Positions 46,612 through 56,300 of a stretch of DNA of 64,000 bases are shown here, in pieces. A program made the position numbers and the translations under genes. Every line of letters starts with the position of its first letter. Positions within the stretch are counted from its first letter, which is position 1. The stretch spans positions 5,271,390 to 5,335,389 of the forward strand of contig NZ_CP063785.1 in assembly GCF_025860405.1 (NCBI RefSeq), given 5' to 3'. The notes beneath the pieces were generated by a model. The model worked only from the letters and a program-made list of their open reading frames with translations. It had not been told where the DNA came from and made no database searches. This stretch comes from Tolypothrix sp. PCC 7712. GTDB taxonomy: Bacteria; Cyanobacteriota; Cyanobacteriia; Cyanobacteriales; Nostocaceae.

Positions 46612-47129
46612 AGGTTTAGGAAGAGTGTTTTGACTTCAACTAGGATTCCCTTCAGTTTTGGTTAGTTAACAGACAGACTAATAGTATAAATACTTAGATG
46701 ATGGGAAACTTTCTATATAATCTTTTCTTAACCCTAAAATATCAGGCATTACAGCTACTCATGCCTGAACATAAATAAGTATTAAAACAAGTTTAGATTT
46801 GTAAAGTAGGTGCGTTACTCGTAAACAAATCTAATATTTACCATTCAAATTTGTATGAATTTACTGCATTAGAACCCTGATTGTCAGAATATCTATAGAA
46901 ACTGAGGAAATTATGAGGATATCTAGAGTATTTCTTGCAAAAATCGTTTAATCTATAGACTAGAATTTATACACACATTTATAACCGGAGTATTAAAGCG
47001 GTTTGTAGTCTGGTTGATAATAATTGATACGTAGCAACGGCAATTTTTCCATCTCAGGACTCTATACTGAGTGTTTTTCTTGCTCCTTATAGGCTGTTTT
47101 TTAACTCAGCACTCAGCACTCAGCACTTT
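46612..47129. other. Spacer upstream of the kinase gene
   Basis: 518 bp AT-rich. A hairpin at 46742-46769 pairs TCAGGCAT with ATGCCTGA. An ACTCAGC STRR lies at about 47105-47128. The promoter of the interrupted kinase gene should be here but no motif was recognised. Confidence 0.55.
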
Positions 47130-47756
47130 TCATCTCCCAGCCCTCAAAACCTGTTCAGCCGTCAGTTTTAAATTGGGGAAGGTTAGAGAAACGATAGTCT
47201 GATTGCCTCGAAACTGCTGAATTTCATACTCTCCATTGAATAGCGTACAAATAGAGAGGGTAGGTTGTTTAGGTTTTCCAATGTGTCGAGTACCACCACT
47301 ACCTGCGTAGTCTGCAATCCAATATTCGGGAATTCCTAAAACCGCGTAGTCTTCAACCTTACGGGCATAATCATTTTGCCAATTGCTACTAACAACTTCT
47401 GCCACAAATTTAATCGAACTACCCAGAGTCAGAATCGATTGGTCAGACCAAAGCGGTTCTTTAGTTAGTTCATCTCTATCGACAACTGCAACATCAGGTC
47501 GAAACGCTGTCATACCAATATTAGCAGGGCGTAATAGTCCTCGCTGAAGGACAAACCAAGGTAAGCCTGTCGCATCGATCTGCACACAGATTTTTGCGGT
47601 AATAAAGGCTGCAACCTCTTCATGCAGACCTGTTGGTTCCAAGTCAAACACCTCTCCATCGATCAGTTCATAGCGGTTATTGCCACCATAACGGGCAATA
47701 AACTCGTCAAAGCTGAGTGGCTTCTGTTGTATTGGTTGGTTGATCGCAGTGGTCAT
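47130..47756 (-). CDS. Uma2 family protein (PD-(D/E)XK nuclease-like)
   Basis: 208 residues. Typical Uma2 features are PLSFDEFIARYGGNNRYELIDGEVF at the N-terminus, RPDVAVVDRDEL (predicted catalytic Asp), KFVAEVVSSNW and EDYAVLGIPEYWIADY. It is a different subgroup from the Uma2 protein at 37573. The function is unknown; it is frequent in genomes rich in mobile elements and toxin-antitoxin pairs. It precedes a small overlapping gene pair on the same strand. Confidence 0.87.
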   Translation of the reverse strand: MTTAINQPIQQKPLSFDEFIARYGGNNRYELIDGEVFDLEPTGLHEEVAAFITAKICVQIDATGLPWFVLQRGLLRPANIGMTAFRPDVAVVDRDELTKEPLWSDQSILTLGSSIKFVAEVVSSNWQNDYARKVEDYAVLGIPEYWIADYAGSGGTRHIGKPKQPTLSICTLFNGEYEIQQFRGNQTIVSLTFPNLKLTAEQVLRAGR

Positions 47757-47843
47757 AGGTCAATTTAGGAACTACCAACTAAAAAAATATGCCATCACTG
47801 TGTAGGTAGGAGGCAGATAAGACCAAAACGAAGAGCAAAAACT

Positions 47844-48086
47844 CTATTCCGTCGGCTCCACTGTGTTTTTAGCTGGCTGGCTACTACGCGATGCTTCTAA
47901 TTTCTGCCGAATTGCTGCCTGAATCTTTGCGTCAAAATCAGGATCGCTTGGGCTGGCAATGAGGGATTTTGGACGCTGAGTGAACCTGTCCAAATACGCC
48001 TGAAAAGCAGCTTGATCTTGGCGGTTTGATAGAAAGTACTGTTTTAATTCGGCATCACTCATGGCATCAAAATTTACTTGACTCAT
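47844..48086 (-). CDS. DUF6887-like small protein
   Basis: 80 residues, acidic to polar and helical, starting MSQVNFDAMSDAELKQYFLS, then a basic linker and a Ser/Pro/Thr tail. I recognise the N-terminal motif MSDAELKxYFL as the DUF6887-like group of cyanobacteria. Its ATG overlaps the stop of the upstream 61-residue gene (ATGA), which implies translational coupling. The pair has the size and layout of a toxin-antitoxin system, but none is proven. Confidence 0.65.
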   Translation of the reverse strand: MSQVNFDAMSDAELKQYFLSNRQDQAAFQAYLDRFTQRPKSLIASPSDPDFDAKIQAAIRQKLEASRSSQPAKNTVEPTE

Positions 48087-48271
48087 CAGAACACCTCACC
48101 ATTCGGTACAATTTCAAACTCAAGGTCTTCACCATACCCAGCTAATACATACACATTGAGAGTCCTCTGATCAATACAAACTAGATGAATCGGTTGCAGC
48201 ATTATATACGTCAACTGATAGCTAACACGATATAAACTCTCTAGTTGTGCAGCAGTAGGCATTTCGGTCAC
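48086..48271 (-). CDS. DUF6888-like small protein
   Basis: 61 residues: a short helical N-terminus (PTAAQLESLYRVSYQLTY), then a beta-type stretch with the pattern PIHLVCIDQRTLNVYVLAGYGEDLEFEI. It resembles the DUF6888-like group usually found just upstream of DUF6887-like genes. The TGA overlaps the next ATG. The function is unknown. Confidence 0.65.
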   Translation of the reverse strand: MTEMPTAAQLESLYRVSYQLTYIMLQPIHLVCIDQRTLNVYVLAGYGEDLEFEIVPNGEVF

Positions 48272-48443
48272 TTACTCCACCTAATGCCCATTGTAACAGG
48301 CGGCTTGATGAGAACTAGAGATGCTAATGCCTGTCGTGAGGAACTTGTACAAAATGTTAACTTTTCCAACATTAACTTAATCAAAATTGAACTTGAGATA
48401 AGTTCAGTAAAAAATGGAAATGTCCCTTTGCATATATATGTAG

Positions 48444-50561
48444 GTGTCTAAAAGTTCCTCGAAGCAGCTAAAGCAATCCGGCGCAAAGAAATCTAAACAT
48501 CAACGACGAACTCAAAAGCGCTTGATTAAAACTTTATTTCAGAACGCCCATGATGCGATCGCTCTCATTGACGATCGCTTATGTTTCGTAGATATGAATA
48601 TTGCTGCTTGTGATTTACTTGGTCTACCACGTCAGCAACTTAAAGGGCAAGCTTTATCTAATTTCATTACTGCAGAATTTACTCGTCAACCCAAGTCTGT
48701 GGGTTTTCCATCAGGAAAATCATTAATGGGGGAGCTGTTAGTTGTATCTGCTGCTCAAACCCCACGAGAGATGGAATATACTTTAACACCTAACGTCCTG
48801 CCCCACTGTCATCTACTGTTATTGCGAGATATTAGTCAACGCCGAGAATCAATGCAGGCGGAATTAAGACAGCAACAGCAGCGAGTGGAACTGTTTTCGG
48901 AAGTGACGCTCAAAATTCGCCAGTCGTTGCAGCTCAAGGAAATTCTGCATACCACTGTGACAGAAGTGCAGCGGATTCTCCAAGCCGATCGCGTGCTAAT
49001 TTATCATGTATTGCCTGATGGTACAGGCAAAACCATCAGCGAATCAGTGTTACCAGACTATCCCACACTCATGGATCTGGAATTTCCCCAAGAAGTTTTT
49101 CCCCAGGAATATCAACAACTATATGCCCAAGGAAGAGTCAGAGCGATCGCAGATGTACATGATCCAACCGCAGGATTAGCAGAATGTTTGGTGGAATTTG
49201 TCGATCAATTCCATATCAAAGCCAAATTAATTGTACCGATTGTGCAAAACCTCAATGCCAACTCCCAGAATCAGCTGTGGGGTTTGTTAATCGCCCACCA
49301 ATGCGACAGCGTTCGCCAATGGGTGGATTTTGAGTTGGAATTAATGCAGCAATTAGCGGATCAAATCAGTATTGCTTTATCTCAAGCTCAACTATTAGGA
49401 AGATTAGAAGAGGTTGTAGCAGCGCGCACCGCCGAATTGCAAGAGGAAATTAATGTGCGGATGCAAGCGGAAGCAGCATTGCGACAGAGTGAAGAACAAT
49501 TGCGATTGATTACCAATGCCTTACCAGTACTGATCGCTTATGTAGACGAGCAACAGCAATATCGCTTTAATAATCAAGCATATCAAGATTGGCTGGGACA
49601 ATCGCCTCAAAAAATTTATGGTTCCCATCTGCGTCAGGTTTGGGGAGAAGATTGCTACCAAAGAATGGAAGTTTATGTAAAAACCGCTTTATCTGGGCAA
49701 GCGGTCAACTATGAAAATGATATTGTTTTAAGAGATGGGAGTTGGCGAGCGGTTGATGTGACTTACATCCCGCATTTAGATGACGAAAACATGGTCAAGG
49801 GATTTTTCGCACTGAGTAGCGATATTAGCGATCGCAAAGCTATTGAACGGATGAAAGATGAATTCATTTCTATCATTAGCCACGAACTGCGGACTCCCCT
49901 AACTTCCTTGCACAGTGCCTTGAAAATTTTGGCTACAGGGCGATTAGGTACTCTCTCGACTGAAGGACAACAAATGCTAGGAATTGCTGATGACAGTACT
50001 GAACGCTTAGTGCGTTTAGTCAACAACGTCCTCGATTTACAGCGAATTGAGTCTGGCAAAGTCATTATGGAGTGCCAAGCCTGTAATGCTGCTAATTTGA
50101 TGATCCAAGCAGCAGAGGCCATGCAAGCAATGGCACAGCAGCAAGAAGTAACTCTAGTCAAACAACCACAAGATATTTCTGTGTGGGCAGATGCCGATTA
50201 TATCTTGCAAGCCTTGACAAATTTACTTAGTAATGCAATTAAATTTTCATCACCAGGGGGGACTGTTTGGCTAACAGTAGAACAAGAAAAAAACTCCTCA
50301 AACAACCCCAAAGAAGTGGTGTTTCGGGTGCGGGACGAAGGACAAGGCATTCCGGCTGACCAACTCGAAAGGATCTTTGAAAGGTTTCAACAAGTAGATT
50401 CGTCAGATTCCCGCAAAAAAGGTGGTACTGGTTTAGGGCTGACTATCTGTCGCAAAATTATTGAACAACACAACGGCAGAATTTGGGCTGAGAGTACTCC
50501 AGGGTGTGGAAGCACTTTTGCCTTCACATTACCTACCCTTGAGTACGCCAATATCCAATGA
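48444..50561 (+). CDS. PAS-GAF-PAS histidine kinase, phytochrome/CBCR-like
   Basis: 705 residues from a GTG with no clear Shine-Dalgarno, so the start is tentative. A basic N-terminal tail leads to PAS 1 (about 30-130), a GAF domain (about 150-310), a coiled linker, PAS 2 (about 345-465) and the kinase core with SHELRTPLTSLHSAL, NLLSNAIKFSS, DEGQGIP and GTGLGLTICRKI. The GAF has the cyanobacteriochrome-like pattern LWGLLIAHQCD and a Cys in GLAECLVEFVDQFHIKAKL at the place of the bilin-binding Cys, but the usual Cys-His is Cys-Leu. The receiver gene starts 10 bp later, so the two form a two-component pair. Confidence 0.87.
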   Translation: MSKSSSKQLKQSGAKKSKHQRRTQKRLIKTLFQNAHDAIALIDDRLCFVDMNIAACDLLGLPRQQLKGQALSNFITAEFTRQPKSVGFPSGKSLMGELLVVSAAQTPREMEYTLTPNVLPHCHLLLLRDISQRRESMQAELRQQQQRVELFSEVTLKIRQSLQLKEILHTTVTEVQRILQADRVLIYHVLPDGTGKTISESVLPDYPTLMDLEFPQEVFPQEYQQLYAQGRVRAIADVHDPTAGLAECLVEFVDQFHIKAKLIVPIVQNLNANSQNQLWGLLIAHQCDSVRQWVDFELELMQQLADQISIALSQAQLLGRLEEVVAARTAELQEEINVRMQAEAALRQSEEQLRLITNALPVLIAYVDEQQQYRFNNQAYQDWLGQSPQKIYGSHLRQVWGEDCYQRMEVYVKTALSGQAVNYENDIVLRDGSWRAVDVTYIPHLDDENMVKGFFALSSDISDRKAIERMKDEFISIISHELRTPLTSLHSALKILATGRLGTLSTEGQQMLGIADDSTERLVRLVNNVLDLQRIESGKVIMECQACNAANLMIQAAEAMQAMAQQQEVTLVKQPQDISVWADADYILQALTNLLSNAIKFSSPGGTVWLTVEQEKNSSNNPKEVVFRVRDEGQGIPADQLERIFERFQQVDSSDSRKKGGTGLGLTICRKIIEQHNGRIWAESTPGCGSTFAFTLPTLEYANIQ

Positions 50562-50571
50562 GGGGGGAGCT

Positions 50572-50946
50572 ATGCAGACCAAGCGGATTTTAATTATTGA
50601 TGACGAAGAAACCATCCAAACTGTTGTGCAATTTGGTATCAAGATGGCTGCTGGATGGGAAGTTTTCACTGCTAGTTCTGGTTTTGAAGGCATCCAAGCT
50701 GCCCAAACGGCAAAACCGGATGCAATTTTGTTGGATGTGATGATGCCAGATATGGATGGTATTGCTACCTTTAAAGAACTCCAGTCTCATTCCGAAACAG
50801 AACAAATTCCGGTGATTTTGTTAACTGCCAAAGCCCAAACAGCAGAAAAGCGCCAATTTAATGATTTGGGAGTTAGCGGTGTCATTACCAAACCCTTTAA
50901 TTCCCTGGATCTACCAGAGCAAATAAGTAGAATTCTCCATTGGTAG
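50572..50946 (+). CDS. Single-domain response regulator (receiver only)
   Basis: 124 residues from ATG 50572, with GGGGGAG upstream. A longer frame from 50461 overlaps the kinase end and is not supported. It is a CheY-type receiver: acidic pair DDEE at the N-terminus, phospho-acceptor Asp in LLDVMMPDMDG (near 54), Thr in ILLTAKAQ and Lys in ITKPFNSLD. There is no output domain, so it probably relays phosphate or acts by protein contact. It lies 10 bp after the histidine kinase gene. Confidence 0.92.
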   Translation: MQTKRILIIDDEETIQTVVQFGIKMAAGWEVFTASSGFEGIQAAQTAKPDAILLDVMMPDMDGIATFKELQSHSETEQIPVILLTAKAQTAEKRQFNDLGVSGVITKPFNSLDLPEQISRILHW

Positions 50947-50956
50947 CCGAAATACC

Positions 50957-51538
50957 TTAGCGAAATTGTTTTAATTGCTCAATCAAATGTTCAAAATAAG
51001 GGGCAACCATTGCTTGCTGCTCTGGTTCTACTCGCTTTAAACTGGCAGTTTTAATGCCTTCTAGCCCCACAACCATTGCATCTAAAGGTACTTGCAATTC
51101 TTGATACAAGAGTTGCATATAGCGCAATCCTTCAGAGCTTGTATAGTCGGTATGCTGACCAGCAATACCGTAAGTAATACAGCGTAAGAAGTGCCAAAAA
51201 TCACGCCAGCAGGCATCGGCCCTGACTGCGGGGTAGAGTCCACCACCAGGTTGGGTAATGTTGGGGAATGTAGCTAATACCTGGCTTCTGGCTTCATCGA
51301 CAATTTCATGGACGCGATCGCGTAACTCCTTACTTACGGGAATAAGTGCTGTATTTGCCGATCCCAGTTGCTGAATCTGCTGCAAATCTTCATCAGTAAG
51401 ATACCGTCCTTGGTCGTCAGCCGCCTGGAATAGCTCAATAGCCTCTGCTGAATGGGTATTTTGCCAAGTAGCAAAACTGACAATCCTGGCTTTTTTAATC
51501 AGTTCTCGAACTTTTTCACTTAATTGTGCCTGAGTCAC
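50957..51538 (-). CDS. Phycobilisome-domain protein with bilin-type Cys
   Basis: 193 residues from a GTG at 51538 with GGAG upstream; a TTG at 51559 is an alternative. The phycobiliprotein fold is indicated by YPAVRADACWRDFWHFLRCITYGIAG, which matches the allophycocyanin segment around Cys84 (AxRC/ATC-RD-YxLRxxTY). The Cys that binds phycocyanobilin by thioether is present. It is longer than structural phycobiliproteins (~161 residues), so it is probably a non-canonical paralogue. It converges with the kinase-receiver pair. Confidence 0.82.
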   Translation of the reverse strand: MTQAQLSEKVRELIKKARIVSFATWQNTHSAEAIELFQAADDQGRYLTDEDLQQIQQLGSANTALIPVSKELRDRVHEIVDEARSQVLATFPNITQPGGGLYPAVRADACWRDFWHFLRCITYGIAGQHTDYTSSEGLRYMQLLYQELQVPLDAMVVGLEGIKTASLKRVEPEQQAMVAPYFEHLIEQLKQFR

Positions 51539-51558
51539 TTCGCTTCGCTCCGAATTCA

Positions 51559-51585
51559 AAATTCAAAATTCAAAATTAATTGTTC
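51559..51585. repeat. STRR-like array, ATTCAAA
   Basis: ATTCAAA heptamers repeat about three times just upstream of the phycobilisome-domain gene, between its start and its promoter region. Confidence 0.7.
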
Positions 51586-51765
51586 TCATAACGAAGTTTA
51601 GGGCTTGTATCCTTGTGGTTTTCGGTTATTTTCAAAAGTATTAATTGATTGAAAAGAACTCTTGCCCCTTTTTAAACTTCTAGCAGGGTTGTGGCAAATA
51701 GCCTCACAAGTGAGCTATTAGTAAAACTTTAGCGGTAACTTGTTGCGAAACTCAACAGGCCAAGT

Positions 51766-52563
51766 ATGAACAATTCCGAAGACTACATAGTTAATAACCT
51801 AGATTTCTATAGAAATCATCATGGTCAGCAGCTTTATTATCGCTGGGAGGGAGAAGTCTTTTGGCAAGAGACAGGCGAACATCAACGGGAGAAATTATTC
51901 TCGATTATTGGGATGAATGCAACTAAAGTTTTCATTCGTCCCGATTCTGAGTTGGGCCAGGTGGGTTATCGGATCAATCGAGAGTTGGGTTTGTTTTGCG
52001 ATCCGCAGACCCAAGAAATCCTGCATACATGGCAACCCAGTTCGACTCGTCCGGCTGTAGCGATTGTACATATTGCCAATCGCATAGTGCAGGGGGCTGT
52101 GCGACCGAAAACGACGGTCATCCCCCAAGGACAAGATTATGTTACCTCTGTTGTAGAAATTCCCCTCACCTATCCTCATCCATTAGCAGCAGATCCTCAA
52201 TATCGAGATTATTGTCCCGGTGAAACCTTTAATGGCACAGAATATTTCACCAGCCACATTGCCCGACCAGGGGTGAAGAATCTGCCTCCAGCGACCTGGG
52301 CAAGAGATTGTCCTTGGTTACCTTGGATGAAACTGGGCTATGGTCATCCTGCGCGCTTACGATTTGAGACCACAACGACTCGGGTTGAATCCTTTGAACA
52401 ACTACATCCCAACCTGATTAAACTAATTCGCGCACAAGTGCCAATATATGAATTTACTCCTGACCAGAGTAACGAAGCAAATATGACCAGTACACTGTAC
52501 TTTAAGCAGCATTTTGACGCTTACCTCAAAGGAGAACGCTTTCCCATTCCTGAACGGGTTTGA
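51766..52563 (+). CDS. DUF1838-like protein
   Basis: 265 residues. The pattern YYRWEGEVFWQETGEHQREKLFSIIGMNATKV ... GLFCDPQTQEILHTW resembles the DUF1838 family. No catalytic residue or signal peptide is obvious. The gene is divergent from the phycobilisome-domain gene across a ~230-bp spacer and is followed by a HEAT-repeat gene. Family assignment is by resemblance to the family pattern and is moderately sure. Confidence 0.68.
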   Translation: MNNSEDYIVNNLDFYRNHHGQQLYYRWEGEVFWQETGEHQREKLFSIIGMNATKVFIRPDSELGQVGYRINRELGLFCDPQTQEILHTWQPSSTRPAVAIVHIANRIVQGAVRPKTTVIPQGQDYVTSVVEIPLTYPHPLAADPQYRDYCPGETFNGTEYFTSHIARPGVKNLPPATWARDCPWLPWMKLGYGHPARLRFETTTTRVESFEQLHPNLIKLIRAQVPIYEFTPDQSNEANMTSTLYFKQHFDAYLKGERFPIPERV

Positions 52564-52609
52564 GAACGGTTTGAAACTTTAAGCTTTTGCAGGCATAGGA
52601 AAGAATGCC

Positions 52610-52642
52610 AATGCCCAATGCCCAATGCCCAATGCCCAATGC
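52610..52642. repeat. STRR array, ATGCCCA
   Basis: About four ATGCCCA units between the DUF1838-like and HEAT-repeat genes. Confidence 0.85.
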
Positions 52643-52677
52643 AATTTTCTCTAACTTAATTTCAGTGTGTCAATTCT

Positions 52678-53337
52678 ATGGATCTCAGTCAAATCGAAAC
52701 CAATCTGCAAAACCCTGATTTTCAATACCGCCTCAAGGCAATATCTGCCCTGCAAGATTATCCGGCTGATATCGCTGTTCCTTTACTTAACCGCCATATC
52801 CAAGATCCAGAGTTTTTGGTGCGAACCTTTGTTGCGAGGGAGTTGGGTAAGCAAAAAACCTCAGAATCTTTTGCTGCTCTGTTGCAAATTATCAAGTTTG
52901 ATAACACTCCCAATGTCCGCGCCGAAGCGTCTAATTCTCTATCCTTATTTGGCCAAATTTCTGCCTCTCATTTAGTACAAACATTTTTACGAGACGATCA
53001 CTGGTTGGTACGTCGCAGTATTTTGGCAGCCTTAGTAGAAATGGATTGCCCGGAAGAAGTTCTAGAAGTGTGTATGCTAGGGCTAGAAAGTGACGATGCC
53101 GCAGTCCAAGAAGCATCTGTAGATGGGCTGGGGTGGTTAGCGAATTCTCGTCAATCTGGAGCCGCTTTGTCTCAACTCCTGAACCTGAAAAATTCTGAGT
53201 ATGAATATATCCGGGTACGAGTTGCCTATGCCCTCAAGCATTTTAATACTCCTCAAGCCAAGGAAGCCCTCGCACAACTGAGACAAGATGCCGATCACCG
53301 GGTGGTAGGGGCGGCAATGGAAAATCTAATCTCTTGA
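52678..53337 (+). CDS. HEAT-repeat protein, phycobilin lyase-like
   Basis: 219 residues made of about six helical HEAT/PBS-lyase repeats, for example ALQDYPADIAVPLLNRHIQD, VRTFVARELGK, VRAEASNSLSLFG, VRRSILAALVEM, VQEASVDGLGWLA and RVRVAYALKHF. The CpcE/CpcF/NblB group, whose members attach or remove bilins or guide phycobilisome disassembly, is built this way. Having a bilin-type protein 1.2 kb away makes a lyase-like role plausible but unproven. No catalytic motif identifies a substrate. Confidence 0.78.
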   Translation: MDLSQIETNLQNPDFQYRLKAISALQDYPADIAVPLLNRHIQDPEFLVRTFVARELGKQKTSESFAALLQIIKFDNTPNVRAEASNSLSLFGQISASHLVQTFLRDDHWLVRRSILAALVEMDCPEEVLEVCMLGLESDDAAVQEASVDGLGWLANSRQSGAALSQLLNLKNSEYEYIRVRVAYALKHFNTPQAKEALAQLRQDADHRVVGAAMENLIS

Positions 53338-53380
53338 TGTTTGTTTAGTATATATGCACAGAGGAAAGTCAGTTTAAGAC

Positions 53381-56300
53381 CTAACTTTCCTTTGAGCGAG
53401 ACGGTAGAGACCAACTTTTAATTTCACCGATAGTTACTGGCATAATCAGTGCCACATCAATGGTAAAGCAAAAAACTTTGCGTCCTCGACGACTGCTTTC
53501 TGGATCAGAAAACTCCAGCCTGATGTCCCAACAATCGCTATTGAGGCGACAGAACGGACTTTTTTCAACCGTAATTATATCGAGTTGACGACCTTGAGCG
53601 ATCGCCTGGGCAAAAGTGGCAGCCGCTTGGAAAATATTGGTAGCCGCAAAGTTAAGGGCGCGATCGCGGGATGTGTTTCCTATGTTGCGTAAATCGTTGT
53701 AAACTCGGTGGAGGAAATTGCTCAAAGCCTGACGCACTAGGGGAGCTTGGGCTTCGTCCACCCGACGAGCAATAGCTGCCATCGCTGCATCAACCAGAGT
53801 ATTAACTTTCCAACCGTACATTCCTCGCACATTATGTACTTTCACCACAGGTAAAACTTGACCGGAGAAAAGTTCCACTGTGCGGTTAGTTAGTTTAGCT
53901 GGAATACTAACTCGCTCAACAAAATCATTGCTGCTTTCTGGCTCAAGTTGTCCTGCCAACATCAACAAAAACATCTCGTATATCTGGGACGAAAACGCCC
54001 CTGTTGGCTCTAGTGCATAGATTATGTCTCCATCCAAGCTCAAAGTCCAGATGAGAGAACGGCTGTCATCAGGATGGCGATCGAGGTGTTCGACCATCTG
54101 CCGCGGATCGTAAGGGTCTGGTGGTACAATTACACCGTTAACTTCCGGCGCAAACATCGTTTGTTGGAATGTATCACGGCGGGTTTCGTCTCCAAAGTCG
54201 TAACCGATAGTCCCCAAAGCATAAACATTACCAGAGTAGGCGGCGCTAGCTTCCACTGTGTTTGTGTCTGCCGGAATTGCGGCGGCGGTGACGGATGTCT
54301 CGTTTGATGTGGTAAGGACGGCTAATTGCACAACTGGGTTGGCGACTGTCGGGGTAATGCTTGCCGGGGTAACTGTAGCGGTAGGCATAGCATATCCAGC
54401 GTGTTCCGTGCGGATTACTTGGTCGCCTGCAAAGGAAATAGTGACGGAGGGTTGCCCAAACAGCACCTTCATTGCACCAGGAATATTGACAAAACCACGT
54501 AAGCAGCGTTCTGGTTCTTCTACAACCTCTGGGTTACAGGGAATCGCAGTATTGAGTAGTGCCGTGCGGACTGCTTCAGCATCAACTGGTTTACCCTGCT
54601 GCAGTTGCAAACTCATCAGTAATGCGGATATTCCGGTCATGACAGGAGCTGCCATACTTGTTCCTGTTAGGCGTACTGGTTTTTCAGTATAGGGTTGCGC
54701 CCCCAAGACATCTTCACCAGGAGCTAGGATACCTTCCTTTGCATTATTGCCTCCCCAGTTGCTAAAGTGGCATGGTGTTCCATCAACTTTGGCAGATCCG
54801 ACCGCCAAAGTTCCTGATAGTACGGCAGGCATACACCAGCATTCACCTAAATTGTTTCCTGTTGGCGAGACGATCAAGACATTGTTTTCTTGACATTTTT
54901 TAATCGCCTGCACCAGCATTTCTTCCCCTTCACCGGTTTGGGTGGGGCGACAAAAACCACAGTGGATAATATTTGCACCCAACTCTAAAGCTAACTCGAA
55001 GCCACGAGCTAGGTTGAGGGGTGACAGAACATCGTCATAATTTCCAACAACTAGGGCATCTTGCGGTATGTTTATTACCCGGCAATTGGGAGCAATGCCA
55101 AAAACTGGACTGTGTTCTTGCCCCACAATCGTACTCGTAACGTGACAGGCATGATCATTGAGTTCAACACGCTCCTTGTTTTCTCTTAAGGCAGCTTTGA
55201 GTGCATCTTCTTTCTCCTGACCCTTCAGCCCTTGATCACGAATTGCTTGGAAGGTAATGTAATCTTCTGCAGTGATCGCATCTGCTGGTTCGTGCCAGTA
55301 AGGAAAAACTTTGGAAACTTCAGCACCTTCAAAGCAGGATAATGTGTGGTCTGGGTCGCCGTCTAAAATTACAATCGTGATGCGGGGATCGCCAAGGGTT
55401 TGGTTATGGAGTTCTGCTAGTCCAGGGATGCGATCATCGAGGTCATGGGGGTGGAGTGCTACTGATTGTTTGATGGCAGAACTCTCAATTTCACTCGCTG
55501 AAACTGTTGCCAACTCGCTTTCTCCTTCAGCGACAATAGATGTATCTGGAGTTTGAGCGATCGCATGATCAGCCATCAAGTCAACAGCCTCAAGCTCAGT
55601 AGATTCCACTTTCACTGAGGTATTCACACCACTTTCCCCTAGCTCATCTGAAGCAATTTCTGCTACTAATCCAACAGACTCAAACTGATTTACTAATATT
55701 TCTGTGTCAATAGACTCAGATTCAGCCTCAACTCTACGCAGTTCAGCCTCACTTCCTGAGAAAGTCGCCTCAGTTAATTTTTCTGACTCATCAAACTCAA
55801 TCGACTCTACCCTACTTGTTTCAATATAGTTATGACGACCATTGCAGCTACGACTGTGGAACAGCAAGTTATGAAAGTCCCAAAGTTGGAGGGAGGGGGG
55901 TTCGGGGTCAGATGTTAGAAAACCCGTGGACCATAGCAAGTTGAGGAACTGATAGGCGGTTTCTGCTCCCAAGTAGGGTGGTGGTGTTAATGTCGCTAGG
56001 GATTGAGGCTGGGCAAGCTGGGCTAGGATAGCACTTGCTCGCCATTCTAGCAGCTTGACTCGAAACTTCGAGAGGGGAGACTCCAATACCATTGTGCCTT
56101 CGTAGGGATGCTGGTAGGCAAAGCGGGAAAGGGTGACATAGGTTTGTGTCCAGTAGGGTTCGGTCAGATTTAATTGGGCGGATTCTACCATTGGGACTGC
56201 TACTGCCAAAGGCAACACAGCATAACTCAACCAGCCCCGCTCATCAAGTTGTTGTAGCATCCGCCCAAACTGTTCTCCTGTCGCCTGACCATCCAGTTCG

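Noticed and set aside
50461..50571. Upstream start for the response regulator
   Set aside because: It overlaps the kinase gene; the ATG at 50572 has a strong Shine-Dalgarno and starts right at the receiver domain.
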